DNA from: Sphaerisporangium perillae
GTDB lineage: Bacteria > Actinomycetota > Actinomycetes > Streptosporangiales > Streptosporangiaceae
Assembly: GCF_023276435.1 (NCBI RefSeq)
Contig: NZ_JALLPO010000045.1
Location: forward strand, 1 to 64,000
Direction of reading: 5' to 3'
DNA length: 64,000 bases
Below are positions 1 through 9,328 of this stretch, piece after piece; within the stretch, counting starts at the first letter, position 1, and every line of letters starts with the position of its first letter. The notes beneath the pieces were generated by a model. That model did not search any database, was not told the DNA's origin, and worked only from the letters and a program-made list of their open reading frames with translations. The translations under genes were made by a program, and so were the position numbers.

Positions 1-34
1 GCCGGCGCGACCGGCGTCCCCGATGGCGAACCCA

Positions 35-1255
35 TCAACCCTTGATCTCCGTCCATGCCCGGGTCCACTCCGAGTAGTCCTTGCACTTGACGTCGGTACG
101 GCCGTCCAGGCACTGGACGATCGGGGTGGTCCAGTAGTGGACCTTCGCGAAGTAGGCCTCGTCGGTGGCGTGGTAGGTGTCGCAGAAGGTCTTGTCGGAG
201 GTCTGCGCGCAGGCCTCGGAGTTCGAGGGCGCCTCACCGAACCACTCGGCCACCTGGGCGTTGGCCTTGGGGGAGATGATCCAGTCGAGCCACTTGTAGG
301 CGCAGTTCGGGTGCTTGGCCTTGGCGGCGACCATCCAGGTGTCCGACCAGCCGGTGGCGCCCTCCTTGGGCAGGATGGCCTCGACGGGGGCCTTGTCGGC
401 CTTGACGAGGTTGGCGATGACCTGCCAGGTCGTGCCGGCCACGGTGTCGCCGCTCTTGAAGGACTGCACGGCCTTGGTGTAGTCCGACCAGTACTCGCCG
501 ATGTTCTGCTTCTGCTGCTTGAGCAGGTCGACGGAGGCCTGGAACTGCTTGTCGTCGAGGGCGTAGGGGTCCTTGATGCCGAGCTCGGGCTTGGTGGCCA
601 TCAGGTAGAGCGCGGCGTCGGCGATGTAGATGGGGGAGTCGTAGGCCGTCAGCTTGCCCTTGTAGGGGGAGGCCGGGTCGAACACCACGCTCCAGGAGTC
701 CGGCGCCGGGGTGACCTTGTCGGTGCGCCACATCAGCAGGTTGGCGCCCCGGCCGTGCGGGACGCCGTAGGCGACGCCGCCGACGGAGTTCCACGGCTTG
801 AGCTTCAGCCCCTCGAACACGTTCTTGTAGTTGGGGACCAGGTCGGTGTTGACCGGGGCGACCGTTCCGGAGGCGATCAGGCGCAGCGAGGCGTCGCCGG
901 AGGCGGACACGGCGTCGTACTCGCCGGTCTTCATCAGGTTGACCATCTCGTCGGAGGTGCCGGCGGTCTTGGTGTTGACCTTGCATCCGCTGGCCTGCTC
1001 GAAGGGGTGGACCCAGTCGACCTTGGGGTCGTTGGAGCCGTCCTCGGCGTACCCGGCCCAGGCGACCAGGTTGACCTGGCCTTCGCCGGCGCCGAGGCTC
1101 TTCTGCGCCTCCAGCTTGGGAGGGGTGAACCCGGTCTGGCCGGGGGCGGCGGTGCCGGCTCCGCCGCTGGTGGAGCCGCTGGTGGAGCCACCGCCGCAGG
1201 CGGCGGCGGCCAGCGCGAGCGCGGCGGTGGCGATCGCGAGTCGGGTGGACCGCAT
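35..1255 (-). CDS. Polyamine-type ABC transporter substrate-binding lipoprotein
   Basis: This 406-residue lipoprotein should bind a small cationic solute, probably spermidine/putrescine, outside the membrane and deliver it to an ABC permease. A basic start and hydrophobic stretch end in a lipobox with Cys20 followed by a Gly/Ser-rich linker. The mature part looks like the PotD/SBP_bac_8 fold, including the LVAWAGYAEDG and WVHPFEQASGC segments. An AGGAGAGA Shine-Dalgarno precedes the ATG. It lies 75 nt downstream of the ATPase gene on the same strand, so both are probably one operon; no permease is visible, and permeases would lie beyond the left edge. The fold is clear; the substrate is inferred from the family and the PotA-like partner. 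Confidence 0.85.
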   Translation of the reverse strand: MRSTRLAIATAALALAAAACGGGSTSGSTSGGAGTAAPGQTGFTPPKLEAQKSLGAGEGQVNLVAWAGYAEDGSNDPKVDWVHPFEQASGCKVNTKTAGTSDEMVNLMKTGEYDAVSASGDASLRLIASGTVAPVNTDLVPNYKNVFEGLKLKPWNSVGGVAYGVPHGRGANLLMWRTDKVTPAPDSWSVVFDPASPYKGKLTAYDSPIYIADAALYLMATKPELGIKDPYALDDKQFQASVDLLKQQKQNIGEYWSDYTKAVQSFKSGDTVAGTTWQVIANLVKADKAPVEAILPKEGATGWSDTWMVAAKAKHPNCAYKWLDWIISPKANAQVAEWFGEAPSNSEACAQTSDKTFCDTYHATDEAYFAKVHYWTTPIVQCLDGRTDVKCKDYSEWTRAWTEIKG

Positions 1256-1330
1256 GGTGTCTCTCCTAGGGATGGAGCGGAGTGCCGAAATGAGGAGGGC
1301 TGGGATGGGGGGCCGAATGGACGGAGAAGG

Positions 1331-2368
1331 TCAGGAGGCGATGGCGAACTCGTGGCGGCGGTTCCACACGAGCCGGACACGGCCGCCACGCAGGCCGGTC
1401 ACGTCCATGGAGGAGACCTCGAGGTTCTGCTGGAGGACGATCAGCCGGCCGCCGGCGTCGAGGTCGACGACGAACCGGGTCGCCGCCCCGGCGTACACCA
1501 CCTCGGCGACCGTGCCGGTGGCGCTGTGCTCGTCGGCGCCGACGGCGGCGTCCGGGTCGAGCACCAGGCGCAGCTTCTCCGGGCGCACGCTGTAGGTGCC
1601 CTCCTTGCCGAGGACGGCCTTGGCCGCCTCGCCGGAGATCAGGTTGGAGGTGCCGACGAACCCGGCCACGAACGGCGTCGAGGGCCGCTCGTAGACCTCG
1701 GCGGGGGTGCCGACCTGCTCGATCCTGCCCTGGTCGAACACCGCGATGCGGTCGCTCATGGTCAGGGCCTCCTCCTGGTCGTGGGTGACGAACAGGAAGG
1801 TGATGCCGACCTGGCGCTGGATCTCCTTGAGCTCCAGCTGCATCTCCTCGCGGAGCTTGAGGTCGAGGGCGCCCAGGGGCTCGTCGAGCAGCAGGACGCG
1901 GGGCCGGTTGACCAGGGCCCGCGCCAGGGCGACCCGCTGGCGCTGCCCGCCGGACAGCTGGGAGGGCCGCCGCGCCTCGAAGCCCGACAGGCGCACCGAG
2001 CGCAGGGCTTCCAGAGCGCGGTCCCGCCGCTCGGCCTTGCCGACCTTCTTGACCCGCAGGCCGTACTCCACGTTCTGCATGACGCTCATGTGCGGGAAGA
2101 GCGCGTAGTCCTGGAAGACGGTGTTGACGTCCCGCTCGAAGGGGGCCAGGCGGGTGACGTCGCGCCCGCCGAGCTCGACCGTGCCGGAGGTGGGCGACTC
2201 GAAGCCGGCGATCATGCGCAGCACGGTGGTCTTGCCCGACCCGGATGGGCCGAGCATCGCGAAGAACTCGCCGTCGGCGATGTCGAGGTCGACGCCGGCG
2301 ACCGCCTCCACCGGGCCGAAGCTCTTGCGGAGGCCGCGCAGCCGTACCGCCACGTTGTTCTCTGGCAT
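1331..2368 (-). CDS. PotA-like ABC transporter ATP-binding protein
   Basis: This ATPase of about 345 residues powers uptake for the adjacent binding lipoprotein. It has Walker A GPSGSGKT near residue 40, Q-loop [10 protein letters not shown], signature [15 protein letters not shown], Walker [13 protein letters not shown] and H-loop FVTHDQEEA, followed by a C-terminal TOBE-type regulatory region from about residue 265. That length and TOBE tail are typical of PotA/CysA/MalK importers. I chose the ATG at 2368, not the in-frame ATG 12 nt upstream, because a TATGTT hexamer sits exactly 7 nt before it, as for leaderless mRNAs, and the upstream ATG would lie within that hexamer. It is transcribed divergently from the GntR gene across a short shared promoter region. 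Confidence 0.87.
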   Translation of the reverse strand: MPENNVAVRLRGLRKSFGPVEAVAGVDLDIADGEFFAMLGPSGSGKTTVLRMIAGFESPTSGTVELGGRDVTRLAPFERDVNTVFQDYALFPHMSVMQNVEYGLRVKKVGKAERRDRALEALRSVRLSGFEARRPSQLSGGQRQRVALARALVNRPRVLLLDEPLGALDLKLREEMQLELKEIQRQVGITFLFVTHDQEEALTMSDRIAVFDQGRIEQVGTPAEVYERPSTPFVAGFVGTSNLISGEAAKAVLGKEGTYSVRPEKLRLVLDPDAAVGADEHSATGTVAEVVYAGAATRFVVDLDAGGRLIVLQQNLEVSSMDVTGLRGGRVRLVWNRRHEFAIAS

Positions 2369-2374
2369 GACTGC

Positions 2375-2396
2375 AAACATATGGGGTTAAATGTTT
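2375..2396. promoter_or_regulatory. Inverted repeat in divergent promoter, candidate GntR operator
   Basis: AAACAT (2375-2380) and ATGTTT (2391-2396) form a perfect 6-bp inverted repeat with a 10-bp spacer, extendable by C/G-flanking similarity. It overlaps the likely -10 hexamer of the minus-strand ATPase gene (2376-2381). It lies in the only intergenic region shared by the transporter operon and the divergent FadR-family regulator, where an autoregulated operator would be expected. The repeat is visible; its function is inferred. Confidence 0.4.
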
Positions 2397-2458
2397 CATG
2401 GGAGTGCACGATCCGATATCTATGTGGTAACCCGGCGGCGGCAGAGGAGAGGCACGGC

Positions 2459-3181
2459 ATGAACCCCACTCGCCTCGCCGTGTTCTCCCCGGTCGACAGC
2501 ACGGCCCGGGTGGAGGCCGTCGTCCGCCGCCTCGCCGACGCGATCGCCCTCGGCCTGCTGGCCGACGGGGAGCAGCTCCCGAGCGAGGCCGAGCTGGCCG
2601 GCAGTCTCGGCGTCTCGACCGTGACCCTGCGCGAGGCGCTCATGGCGCTGCGGCAGCGCGACCTGGTCGAGACCCGGCGCGGCCGGGGCGGAGGGAGCTT
2701 CGTCCGCGTCCCGCCCGACCCCTCCGGCGCCGAGTTCGAGGTGCGCCTGCGCGCCTTCACCGTGGGGGAGCTGCGCGACCTCGGCGACCACTACGCCGCC
2801 ATCGCCGGGGCGGCGGCACGCCTGGCGGCCCAGCGGTCCCTGCCCGGCGACGTCCAGCCCCTGTGGCGGTCCCTGGAGGAGATGGCCACGAGCTCCGACG
2901 CGCGCCGGGGGCGGGTCGAGGGGCGCTTCCACATCGAGGTGGCGGCCGCCTCCCAGTCGGCGCGGCTCACCCAGGAAGAGATCCGGTTACAGGCTGACAT
3001 CGGACCGTTGCTCTGGCTTCCGCGCTCGGGCGCCACCCGGCACGATGAGGTGGTGGCAGAGCACCGTGCCATCGCCGAGGCCCTCCAGCGGGGTGAGGCC
3101 GACCAGGCGCGCGATCTGGCCGAGCGTCACGTGCTCGACGCCATCGAGCATCTCATCGAGCTCCGGCTCCTGGAAACATGA
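2459..3181 (+). CDS. GntR/FadR-family transcriptional regulator
   Basis: This 240-residue regulator has an N-terminal winged helix (GEQLPSEAELAGSLGVSTVT, about residues 38-57, then LREALMALRQRDLVETRRGRGG) and a C-terminal FCD ligand-binding domain. The FCD domain keeps histidines suitable for metal coordination in FHIEVAAAS, EHRAIAEALQRG and AERHVLDA. The ATG is preceded by a GAGGAGAGG Shine-Dalgarno. It is divergent from the polyamine-type transporter and overlaps the following Cache-domain gene by ATGA, so it probably controls transport in response to a carboxylate or amine ligand. Family assignment is firm; the regulated genes and the ligand are inferred from context. Confidence 0.88.
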   Translation: MNPTRLAVFSPVDSTARVEAVVRRLADAIALGLLADGEQLPSEAELAGSLGVSTVTLREALMALRQRDLVETRRGRGGGSFVRVPPDPSGAEFEVRLRAFTVGELRDLGDHYAAIAGAAARLAAQRSLPGDVQPLWRSLEEMATSSDARRGRVEGRFHIEVAAASQSARLTQEEIRLQADIGPLLWLPRSGATRHDEVVAEHRAIAEALQRGEADQARDLAERHVLDAIEHLIELRLLET

Positions 3182-3915
3182 ACGGGACCATGGCCACGAA
3201 GGTTGAGGACGAGGCCGGCGCGACCGTCACCCGGGCGTGCCGGGCCGTGAGCGACACCGCCGAGCAGGTCTTCCGCGCCCTGCGCGAGCTCAGGGTCGCC
3301 GCCGCCGAGCAGGTCCGCCTCGTCCGGCGCGCCGGCCGCGAGCCGGCGACCGCCGACCTCGCGGCGCTGCGGCCGATGCTGTTCGGGCATCTCGGCGCGC
3401 TGATCGCGGGCATCGGCTTCATCGCCGCCCCCGGCCTGCTCTCCGACGCCCCCTGGTATCTGGAATGGTGGCAGGACGGCCCCAGCGGGGCTCCGGTGCA
3501 GCTCCTGCGCGATCTCAACCCCGCGAGCAGCGCCTTCTACGACTACACGCACTGGGACTGGTTCGCCGGGCCGCACTCCGGGGCCGAGCGCACGGTCTGC
3601 GGCCCCTACGTCGACTACCTGTGCACCGACGAGTACAGCCTCACGCTGTCGGTCCCGGTGCTGGTGGAGGGCGCCTTCATCGGAGTGGCGGCGGCCGACG
3701 TGCTCGTACGGTCCTTCGAGGGCGCCGTCATCCCCTCTCTGAGGCGCATCCCGGCGCCGGCGCTGCTGGTCAACGCCTCGGGCCGGGTCGTGGCCTCCAC
3801 GACGTCGCGGTGGCTGGCCGGATCGGTGTACCGGGGCGCGGCGGGTTTCACGGCACACCCCTGCGGTGACCTGCCCCTCCGGCTGGTTGCGGCAGAATTG
3901 CCTCATGCCTCTTGA
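3178..3915 (+). CDS. Cache-domain protein without membrane anchor
   Basis: This 245-residue protein has a helical first 80 residues followed by a Cache-like sensor core ([45 protein letters not shown]), the pattern of PAS-like ligand-binding Cache domains. I see no signal peptide and no convincing transmembrane helix, so it is probably cytoplasmic; most Cache domains are extracytoplasmic. Its ATG overlaps the stop of the GntR gene (ATGA) and its 3' end overlaps hisI by 11 nt, implying translational coupling. It may sense the transported solute and act with the GntR protein, but no partner domain is fused. Confidence 0.7.
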   Translation: MNGTMATKVEDEAGATVTRACRAVSDTAEQVFRALRELRVAAAEQVRLVRRAGREPATADLAALRPMLFGHLGALIAGIGFIAAPGLLSDAPWYLEWWQDGPSGAPVQLLRDLNPASSAFYDYTHWDWFAGPHSGAERTVCGPYVDYLCTDEYSLTLSVPVLVEGAFIGVAAADVLVRSFEGAVIPSLRRIPAPALLVNASGRVVASTTSRWLAGSVYRGAAGFTAHPCGDLPLRLVAAELPHAS

Positions 3916-4246
3916 CCAGAAGATCGCGGATCGCCTGAAGCGCACTGCTGACGGGCTGGTGCCCGCGGTCGTCCAGCAGCACGACACCGGCGAGGTGCTG
4001 ATGCTGGCATGGATGGACGACGAGGCGCTCCACCGCACGCTCACCACCGGCCGGGCGACCTACTGGTCGCGCAGCCGGCGCTCGTACTGGGTGAAGGGCG
4101 AGACCTCCGGCCACGTCCAGTGGGTCAGGCACGTCGCCCTCGACTGCGACGGCGACACGATCTTGCTGAAGGTCGACCAGGTCGGGGCGGCCTGCCACAC
4201 CGGCGACCGCACATGCTTCGACGCCGACGTGCTCGAGGTGTCCTGA
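3905..4246 (+). CDS. hisI: Phosphoribosyl-AMP cyclohydrolase
   Basis: This enzyme opens the adenine ring of phosphoribosyl-AMP in the third step of histidine biosynthesis, in the cytoplasm. The 113-residue product contains the family hallmarks: [35 protein letters not shown], a metal-binding DCDGD, and the conserved cysteines in [11 protein letters not shown]. The length is right for the monofunctional form without a fused HisE domain. The ATG lies inside the end of the Cache gene in another frame. The TGA stop overlaps the ATG of the next gene (TGATG), so hisI is expressed with the Trp-associated membrane protein. No other his genes are present in the window. Confidence 0.93.
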   Translation: MPLDQKIADRLKRTADGLVPAVVQQHDTGEVLMLAWMDDEALHRTLTTGRATYWSRSRRSYWVKGETSGHVQWVRHVALDCDGDTILLKVDQVGAACHTGDRTCFDADVLEVS

Positions 4247-4908
4247 TGACGGCGGCCGGCGCGCCGCCGCGTGCGGGCGCCACCCGGGACGGCGCGCGGC
4301 GCGCCCTGCCGGTGTGGGTGGCCGCCGGCGTGGCCGGAGCGGCGCTGGTCCTGTTCGCCTCCGGGCGCACCTGGGCGCAGGTCGCCTTCCCGGCGGCTCC
4401 GGGCGGCGGCGTCCACACCGCCCCGGTCGCGTTGTCCGGCGGCGATCTGGCCCCCGTCCTGAGCCCGCTGGCCCTGGCCTCGCTGGCCGCGGTGGTCGCC
4501 GTGCTGGCGACCCGCGGCCTGTGGCGCAGGGTGGTCGGCGTCCTGCTCGCGCTGCTCGGGGCGGCGGTCACCGTGGGCGCGTGGCAGGGAGCCTTCCAGG
4601 CGCACATGATCGCGGTCGCGGAGACGCGCGTCACGCTCACCAGCATGATCGACGTCGTGGTGTCGCCGGCGCGGCTCTGGCCGGTGCTCGCGATCACCGG
4701 AGGTCTGGTGCTCGTCGCGGCCGGCGCGCTGGCCGCGGTGCGCGGCGGCCGCTGGCCGGGCATGTCCGACCGGTACGAGCGGCAGGCGCCGCCGCTAGGC
4801 GCCGCGCGCGCGGAGCGCCCCGGCCGTGCCGAGCGGTCGCTGTGGGACGCCCTCGACCGCGGCGACGATCCGACCGACGCCGAGGGCCCCGGTCACCGCC
4901 CTGAATGA
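4246..4908 (+). CDS. Trp biosynthesis-associated membrane protein (TIGR02234-like)
   Basis: The 220-residue product has four predicted membrane segments, near residues 20-40, 65-85, 92-110 and 142-164, with an acidic/Arg-rich cytoplasmic tail ending at residue 220. The segment FASGRTWAQVAF after the first helix and the position between hisI and the trpC-B-A genes fit the actinobacterial Trp-biosynthesis-associated membrane protein family (TIGR02234). Its biochemical role is not known. The start ATG overlaps the hisI stop by one base, so the two are translationally coupled. The assignment depends on context and topology as much as on sequence. Confidence 0.75.
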   Translation: MTAAGAPPRAGATRDGARRALPVWVAAGVAGAALVLFASGRTWAQVAFPAAPGGGVHTAPVALSGGDLAPVLSPLALASLAAVVAVLATRGLWRRVVGVLLALLGAAVTVGAWQGAFQAHMIAVAETRVTLTSMIDVVVSPARLWPVLAITGGLVLVAAGALAAVRGGRWPGMSDRYERQAPPLGAARAERPGRAERSLWDALDRGDDPTDAEGPGHRPE

Positions 4909-5032
4909 CCCTCGCCAGGTGCTGTTTTCTATGACAAGTTGCCCACAAAGCGGAACATCGCCCCTGCACGGCACCGCTCATCGCTATGCTGCCGCAGCGC
5001 AAGAGGCGCATTGATCTCACAGGAGTCGTTCC

Positions 5033-5521
5033 ATGAGCTACGGGAATCAGCCGGGCAATCCTGAGGGTTACGACCCTCAGCAGCCCGGCGGCCAGCCCTC
5101 CGGGGGGTACGGTCAGCAGGGCGGCGGCTACGGCCAGCAGCCTGGCGGCTACGGTCAGCAGGGCGGGGGGTACGGTCAGCAGGGCGGGTACCCGCCGCCC
5201 CAGGGCGGTCACGGCTACGGCCAGCAGGGGCCCTACGGCGGCGGGCCGGCCGCGCCGGACAATCACCTCGTCCCGGCGATCCTCACCACGCTGTTCTGCT
5301 GCCTTCCGTTCGGCATCGTGTCGATCGTGAAGTCGTCGCAGGTCAACTCCAAGTGGGCCGTCGGTGACTACCAGGGGGCCATCGCCGCGTCCGAAGAGGC
5401 GAAGACGTGGTGGAAGCGGGCGCTCATCTGGGGCATCGTGGTCGACGTGGTGGGGATCGTCCTCTACTTCGTCCTTCTGGCGGTGCTCTTCAGCGCGAGC
5501 ACCGTGACCTACAGCAACTAA
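5033..5521 (+). CDS. CD225/dispanin-family two-TM protein with Gly-Tyr-Gln-rich N-terminus
   Basis: The first 75 residues of this 162-residue protein are low-complexity Gly/Tyr/Gln/Pro sequence with repeated GGYGQQ units, probably disordered and cytoplasmic. The second half is a CD225/interferon-induced-transmembrane-like domain: a first membrane segment with FCCLPFGIVSIV, then KSSQVNSKWAVGDYQGAIAASEEAKTW (given here only as a landmark start KSSQVNSKW), then a second membrane segment near residues 130-152. An AGGAG precedes the ATG, and a TATGCT -10-like hexamer lies near 4985. It is immediately followed by a DUF2752 membrane protein only 2 nt away, suggesting co-expression. Function is unknown in bacteria. 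Confidence 0.75.
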   Translation: MSYGNQPGNPEGYDPQQPGGQPSGGYGQQGGGYGQQPGGYGQQGGGYGQQGGYPPPQGGHGYGQQGPYGGGPAAPDNHLVPAILTTLFCCLPFGIVSIVKSSQVNSKWAVGDYQGAIAASEEAKTWWKRALIWGIVVDVVGIVLYFVLLAVLFSASTVTYSN

Positions 5522-5523
5522 CG

Positions 5524-5961
5524 ATGGCGACGCACGCGGAGCCCACCGGGAGGCGGGGCGGGGGCCGGATGCGGCCGATGCTCGCGCCCCTCGGTGCGGC
5601 GGCACTGACGGGGGCGGTCTTCGCGTACGTCGGCGCGGTGGATCCGAGCGCGCCGGGTCACTATCCGACCTGCCCGTTCCTGTTCCTCACCGGGCTCTAC
5701 TGCCCCGGTTGCGGGACATTGCGGACCATCCACGCGCTCGCGCACGGTGACGTGGTGGCGGCGCTCGGGCTCAACCCTCTCGCCGTGGCCACGATCCCGT
5801 TCCTGCTGTTCTGGTGGGGCCGGTGGACCCTGCGCACCTGGCAGCGGCGGCCGGTCCGCACGACGCTCGCCCATCCTGCCTACATCTGGGCGTTCCTCAC
5901 GCTGGTGATCGTCTACTGGATCGTGCGGAACCTGCCCTTCGGCAGGTTCCTGGCGCCGTGA
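5524..5961 (+). CDS. DUF2752 membrane protein
   Basis: This 145-residue protein has the DUF2752 signature: a short periplasmic loop with CPFLFLTGLYCPGCGTLR, where the CPGCG motif flanks a membrane helix, then helices near residues 77-98 and 115-135. The start ATG is 2 nt after the stop of the dispanin-like gene, so the two are almost certainly cotranscribed. Genes of this family recur beside trp/lgt genes in actinobacteria. The two closely spaced cysteines suggest metal or redox chemistry, but that is inference only; no enzymatic activity is established for the family. Confidence 0.78.
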   Translation: MATHAEPTGRRGGGRMRPMLAPLGAAALTGAVFAYVGAVDPSAPGHYPTCPFLFLTGLYCPGCGTLRTIHALAHGDVVAALGLNPLAVATIPFLLFWWGRWTLRTWQRRPVRTTLAHPAYIWAFLTLVIVYWIVRNLPFGRFLAP

Positions 5962-6163
5962 GGGTCCCGCATCCGGCCCCCTGTGGCGAGGCGACGGCGG
6001 TAAGCCCGATACCATCGGCAGGGCAAGGTCGGGAGAGGAAGCCGGCCTCCGAGCCGATCAGCCGGTCAGCCGATCACGGTCGGATGGCGAGGTGTCCTCG
6101 GCCCGCTGGCGCAGTCGACCGGAGGGACCCTGATCGGGTGAGCGAGCCAAGCGAGGAGATCAA

Positions 6164-6988
6164 GTGAGCGTGCTCGACGAGATCCTGGACGGCGTGCGAG
6201 CCGACCTCGCCGATCGGCAGCGGGCCGTGTCGCTGGCGGAGCTCAAGGACCGCGCCCAGCGGGCGCCGGCCACCAGGGACGCCTACGCCGCGCTGGGCGG
6301 GGACAAGGTCTCGGTCATCGCCGAGGTCAAGCGGTCCAGCCCTTCCAAGGGCGCCCTGGCGGCGATCGCCGACCCGGCGGCGCTGGCCGGCGACTACGAG
6401 GCGGGCGGCGCGCACGTCATCAGCGTGCTGACCGAGCGGCGCCGGTTCGGCGGCAGCCTCGACGACCTGGCCGCGGTGCGCGCGGCCGTCGACATCCCGG
6501 TCCTGCGCAAGGACTTCGTGGTCACCTCCTACCAGCTCTGGGAGGCGCGGGTCCACGGCGCCGACCTGGCGCTGCTCATCGTGGCCGCCCTTGACCAGAA
6601 CGCCCTCGTCTCGTTGATCGAGAGGGCCGAGTCGATCGGCCTCGCGCCGCTGGTCGAGGTGCATACTGAAGAGGAGCTCGACCGGGCCCTCGAAGCGGGT
6701 GCGAAGATCATCGGCGTGAACGCGCGGAACCTCAAGACCCTGGAGGTCGACCGCGACGTCTTCGCGCGGATCGCGCCCAAGATCCCGGACGGCGTCATCA
6801 AGATCGCCGAGTCCGGCGTGCGCGGCCCGCACGACCTGCTGGCCTACGCCCGCGCCGGAGCCGACGCCGTGCTCGTCGGCGAGAGCCTGGTCACCGGCAA
6901 GGACCCGAGGGCCGCGGTGGTCGACCTGGTCACCGCGGGAGCACACCCCGCATCGCGACTCGACAACGGACCCGAGAGGCAGCAGTGA
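6164..6988 (+). CDS. trpC: Indole-3-glycerol phosphate synthase
   Basis: This TIM-barrel enzyme cyclises CdRP to indole-3-glycerol phosphate in tryptophan synthesis. The 274-residue product has the family landmarks [67 protein letters not shown] and VLVGESLV, which include the catalytic Lys and Glu residues. The GTG start follows a GAGGAG Shine-Dalgarno. Its stop overlaps the GTG of trpB by 4 nt (GTGA), coupling the two. The 202 nt upstream contain no convincing Trp-codon leader peptide that I can identify. Confidence 0.95.
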   Translation: MSVLDEILDGVRADLADRQRAVSLAELKDRAQRAPATRDAYAALGGDKVSVIAEVKRSSPSKGALAAIADPAALAGDYEAGGAHVISVLTERRRFGGSLDDLAAVRAAVDIPVLRKDFVVTSYQLWEARVHGADLALLIVAALDQNALVSLIERAESIGLAPLVEVHTEEELDRALEAGAKIIGVNARNLKTLEVDRDVFARIAPKIPDGVIKIAESGVRGPHDLLAYARAGADAVLVGESLVTGKDPRAAVVDLVTAGAHPASRLDNGPERQQ

Positions 6989-8229
6989 CGATCGCAGAAG
7001 GCTCCCTCATCACCGCCGCCGACCTCGTGGGCGGCGGCGTCGCGGGCGACGACCCCGACGACCGGGGGCGCTTCGGCGTCTTCGGCGGCCGTTTCGTGCC
7101 CGAGGCGCTGATCCCGGCCCTCGACGAGGTCGCCAAGATCTACGCCGAGGCCAAGACCGACCCGGCGTTCATCAGCGAGTTCGACCACCTGCTGCGCACC
7201 TACGCCGGCCGGCCGACGACCATCACCGAGGTCCGCCGGTTCAGCGAGGTGGCGGGGGGCGCCCGCGTCCTGCTCAAGCGCGAGGACCTCACCCACACCG
7301 GCGCCCACAAGATCAACAATGTGCTGGGCCAGGCGCTGCTGACCAAGCGCCTCGGCAAGACCCGCGTCATCGCCGAGACCGGCGCAGGCCAGCACGGCGT
7401 CGCCACCGCGACCGCCTGCGCGCTGCTCGGCCTCGAATGCGTCATCTACATGGGCGAGGTCGACTGCGAGCGCCAGGCGCTCAACGTCGCCCGCATGAAG
7501 CTCCTCGGCGCGAGGGTCGTCCCGGTCGGCAACGGCAGCCGCACCCTCAAGGACGCCATCAACGAGGCCTTCCGCGACTGGGTGACCAACGTCGACACCA
7601 CGCACTACCTGTTCGGCACGGTCGCCGGGCCTCACCCGTTCCCCGAGATCGTCCGCGACTTCGCGCGCATCATCGGCGTCGAGGCCCGCCGCCAGGTCCT
7701 GGAGCTCACAGGCGGCCTGCCCGACGCCGTGGCCGCGGCCGTCGGCGGCGGCTCCAACGCCATCGGCATCTTCCACGCCTTCATCGGCGACGAGGGCGTC
7801 GCGCTCCACGGCTACGAGGCCGCCGGGCACGGCGTGGAGACCGGCGAGCACGCCTGCACCCTCACCGAGGGCTCGATCGGCGTGCTGCACGGCTCCCGCA
7901 CCTATGTCCTGCAGGACGACGAGGGCCAGACCATCGAGTCCCACTCGATCTCGGCGGGCCTGGACTACCCCGGCGTCGGCCCCGAGCACGCCTGGCTGAA
8001 GGACACCGGCCGCGCCACCTACCACGGCATCACCGACGCCGAGGCGATGGAGGCGTTCTCCATCCTGGCGCGCACCGAGGGCATCATCCCGGCCATCGAG
8101 TCGGCGCACGCCCTGGCGGGCACGATGAAGCTCGGCCGCGAGCTCGGCCCGGAGGCGACCATCCTGGTCAACCTCTCCGGGCGCGGCGACAAGGACATGG
8201 GCACCGCCATGAAGTACTTCAACCTGTAG
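6985..8229 (+). CDS. trpB: Tryptophan synthase beta chain
   Basis: This PLP enzyme condenses indole with serine to give tryptophan. The 414-residue protein contains the PLP lysine in [15 protein letters not shown], the catalytic Glu segment [10 protein letters not shown], the phosphate-binding VGGGSNAIG loop and a C-terminal GRGDKDM. About 30 residues precede the conserved [14 protein letters not shown], a slightly longer N-terminus than in enteric TrpB and normal for actinobacteria. The GTG start overlaps the trpC stop. TrpA starts 31 nt downstream of the stop, consistent with the two subunits being made together as an alpha2beta2 complex. Confidence 0.96.
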   Translation: MTIAEGSLITAADLVGGGVAGDDPDDRGRFGVFGGRFVPEALIPALDEVAKIYAEAKTDPAFISEFDHLLRTYAGRPTTITEVRRFSEVAGGARVLLKREDLTHTGAHKINNVLGQALLTKRLGKTRVIAETGAGQHGVATATACALLGLECVIYMGEVDCERQALNVARMKLLGARVVPVGNGSRTLKDAINEAFRDWVTNVDTTHYLFGTVAGPHPFPEIVRDFARIIGVEARRQVLELTGGLPDAVAAAVGGGSNAIGIFHAFIGDEGVALHGYEAAGHGVETGEHACTLTEGSIGVLHGSRTYVLQDDEGQTIESHSISAGLDYPGVGPEHAWLKDTGRATYHGITDAEAMEAFSILARTEGIIPAIESAHALAGTMKLGRELGPEATILVNLSGRGDKDMGTAMKYFNL

Positions 8230-8260
8230 GCCTCAGACCTCTAAAGCGGGACATCCTGAC

Positions 8261-9055
8261 ATGACGACTCTGCAGACGGTGTTCGAGAAGGCACGGGCCG
8301 ACAGGCGCGCCGCGCTCGTCGGATACCTCCCGGCCGGCTTCCCCACCAAGGACGGCGCCATCGCCGCCGCGACCGCCATGGTGGAGGCCGGCTGTGACGT
8401 CATCGAGATCGGCCTGCCCTACTCCGACCCGCTGATGGACGGCCCCACCATCCAGGACGCCGTGCACCGCGCCCTGGTGAACGGCACCCGCATCGCCGAC
8501 GTGATGCGCACCGTCGAGGGAGTGGCCAAGAGCGGCGCGGCCGTGCTGGTCATGACCTACTGGAACCCGATCGACCGCTACGGCGCCGAGCGGTTCGCCC
8601 GCGATCTGGCGAACGCGGGCGGCACCGGCACCATCACCCCCGACCTCACCCCTGAGGAGGCCGGGCCCTGGCGCGAGGTCAGCGCCGCCTCGGGCATCGA
8701 CACCGTCTTCCTGGTCGCGCCGAGCTCCCCGGACGAGCGCATCCAGGCCGTGGCCGAGTGCTGCACCGGTTTCGTCTACGCCGCCTCGCTCATGGGCGTC
8801 ACCGGCGCGCGCACGAGCGTGGGCGCGGCGGCCGAGGGCCTGGTGAAGCGGTGCCGCGCCCAGACCGACCTGCCCGTCTGCGTCGGGCTCGGCGTCGGCA
8901 CGGGCGCGCAGGCCGCCGAGGTCGCGGGGTACGCCGACGGTGTCATCGTCGGCTCGGCGTTCATCCGCCGCCTCCTGGACGCCCCCGACGAGGCCTCCGG
9001 GCTGTCGGCGGTGCGCGAGCTCGCCTCCGAGCTGGCGGCGGGCGTCCGCGCCTGA
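8261..9055 (+). CDS. trpA: Tryptophan synthase alpha chain
   Basis: This TIM-barrel subunit cleaves indole-3-glycerol phosphate and channels indole to TrpB. The 264-residue protein shows the conserved GYLPAGFP, the catalytic Glu in DVIEIGLPYSDPLMDGPTIQ, and the phosphate-binding segments SLMGVTGAR and VGLGVGTGAQAAEVAGYAD. The ATG is the only start that keeps the full N-terminus; its Shine-Dalgarno is weak (GCGGGA). It is the last gene of the trpC-trpB-trpA run. About 100 nt beyond the stop there is an imperfect hairpin (CCTTCGGC...GCCGAAG, about 9192-9211) that could mark the transcript end. Confidence 0.95.
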   Translation: MTTLQTVFEKARADRRAALVGYLPAGFPTKDGAIAAATAMVEAGCDVIEIGLPYSDPLMDGPTIQDAVHRALVNGTRIADVMRTVEGVAKSGAAVLVMTYWNPIDRYGAERFARDLANAGGTGTITPDLTPEEAGPWREVSAASGIDTVFLVAPSSPDERIQAVAECCTGFVYAASLMGVTGARTSVGAAAEGLVKRCRAQTDLPVCVGLGVGTGAQAAEVAGYADGVIVGSAFIRRLLDAPDEASGLSAVRELASELAAGVRA

Positions 9056-9328
9056 CCCCGGTCAAGGGGCCGTTGGTCCCGCCGGAAAGGTCCTCCTGTC
9101 GGTTTCCCGAGGTCACCACACTTTGGCAGTCTTCTTTCGAAGATTGTTTACCGGACGCTTATCGGCCTCATGGTGGGCTGTACTGCCGGTAGCCTTCGGC
9201 GGAAGGCCGAAGTCCGGAGTGAGGTCCGCCGCCCCGGTGACAGGGGCGTCGCGGCTCGACCCTTCCGCGGCACGTTTCGCGGGGACAAAGGAGACGCTGA
9301 TGCTGGTGAGGTCGAGGAGGCCGCGCCG

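Noticed and set aside
5962-6163. Trp attenuator leader peptide before trpC
   Set aside because: No short frame with neighbouring Trp codons and no competing hairpins could be found.
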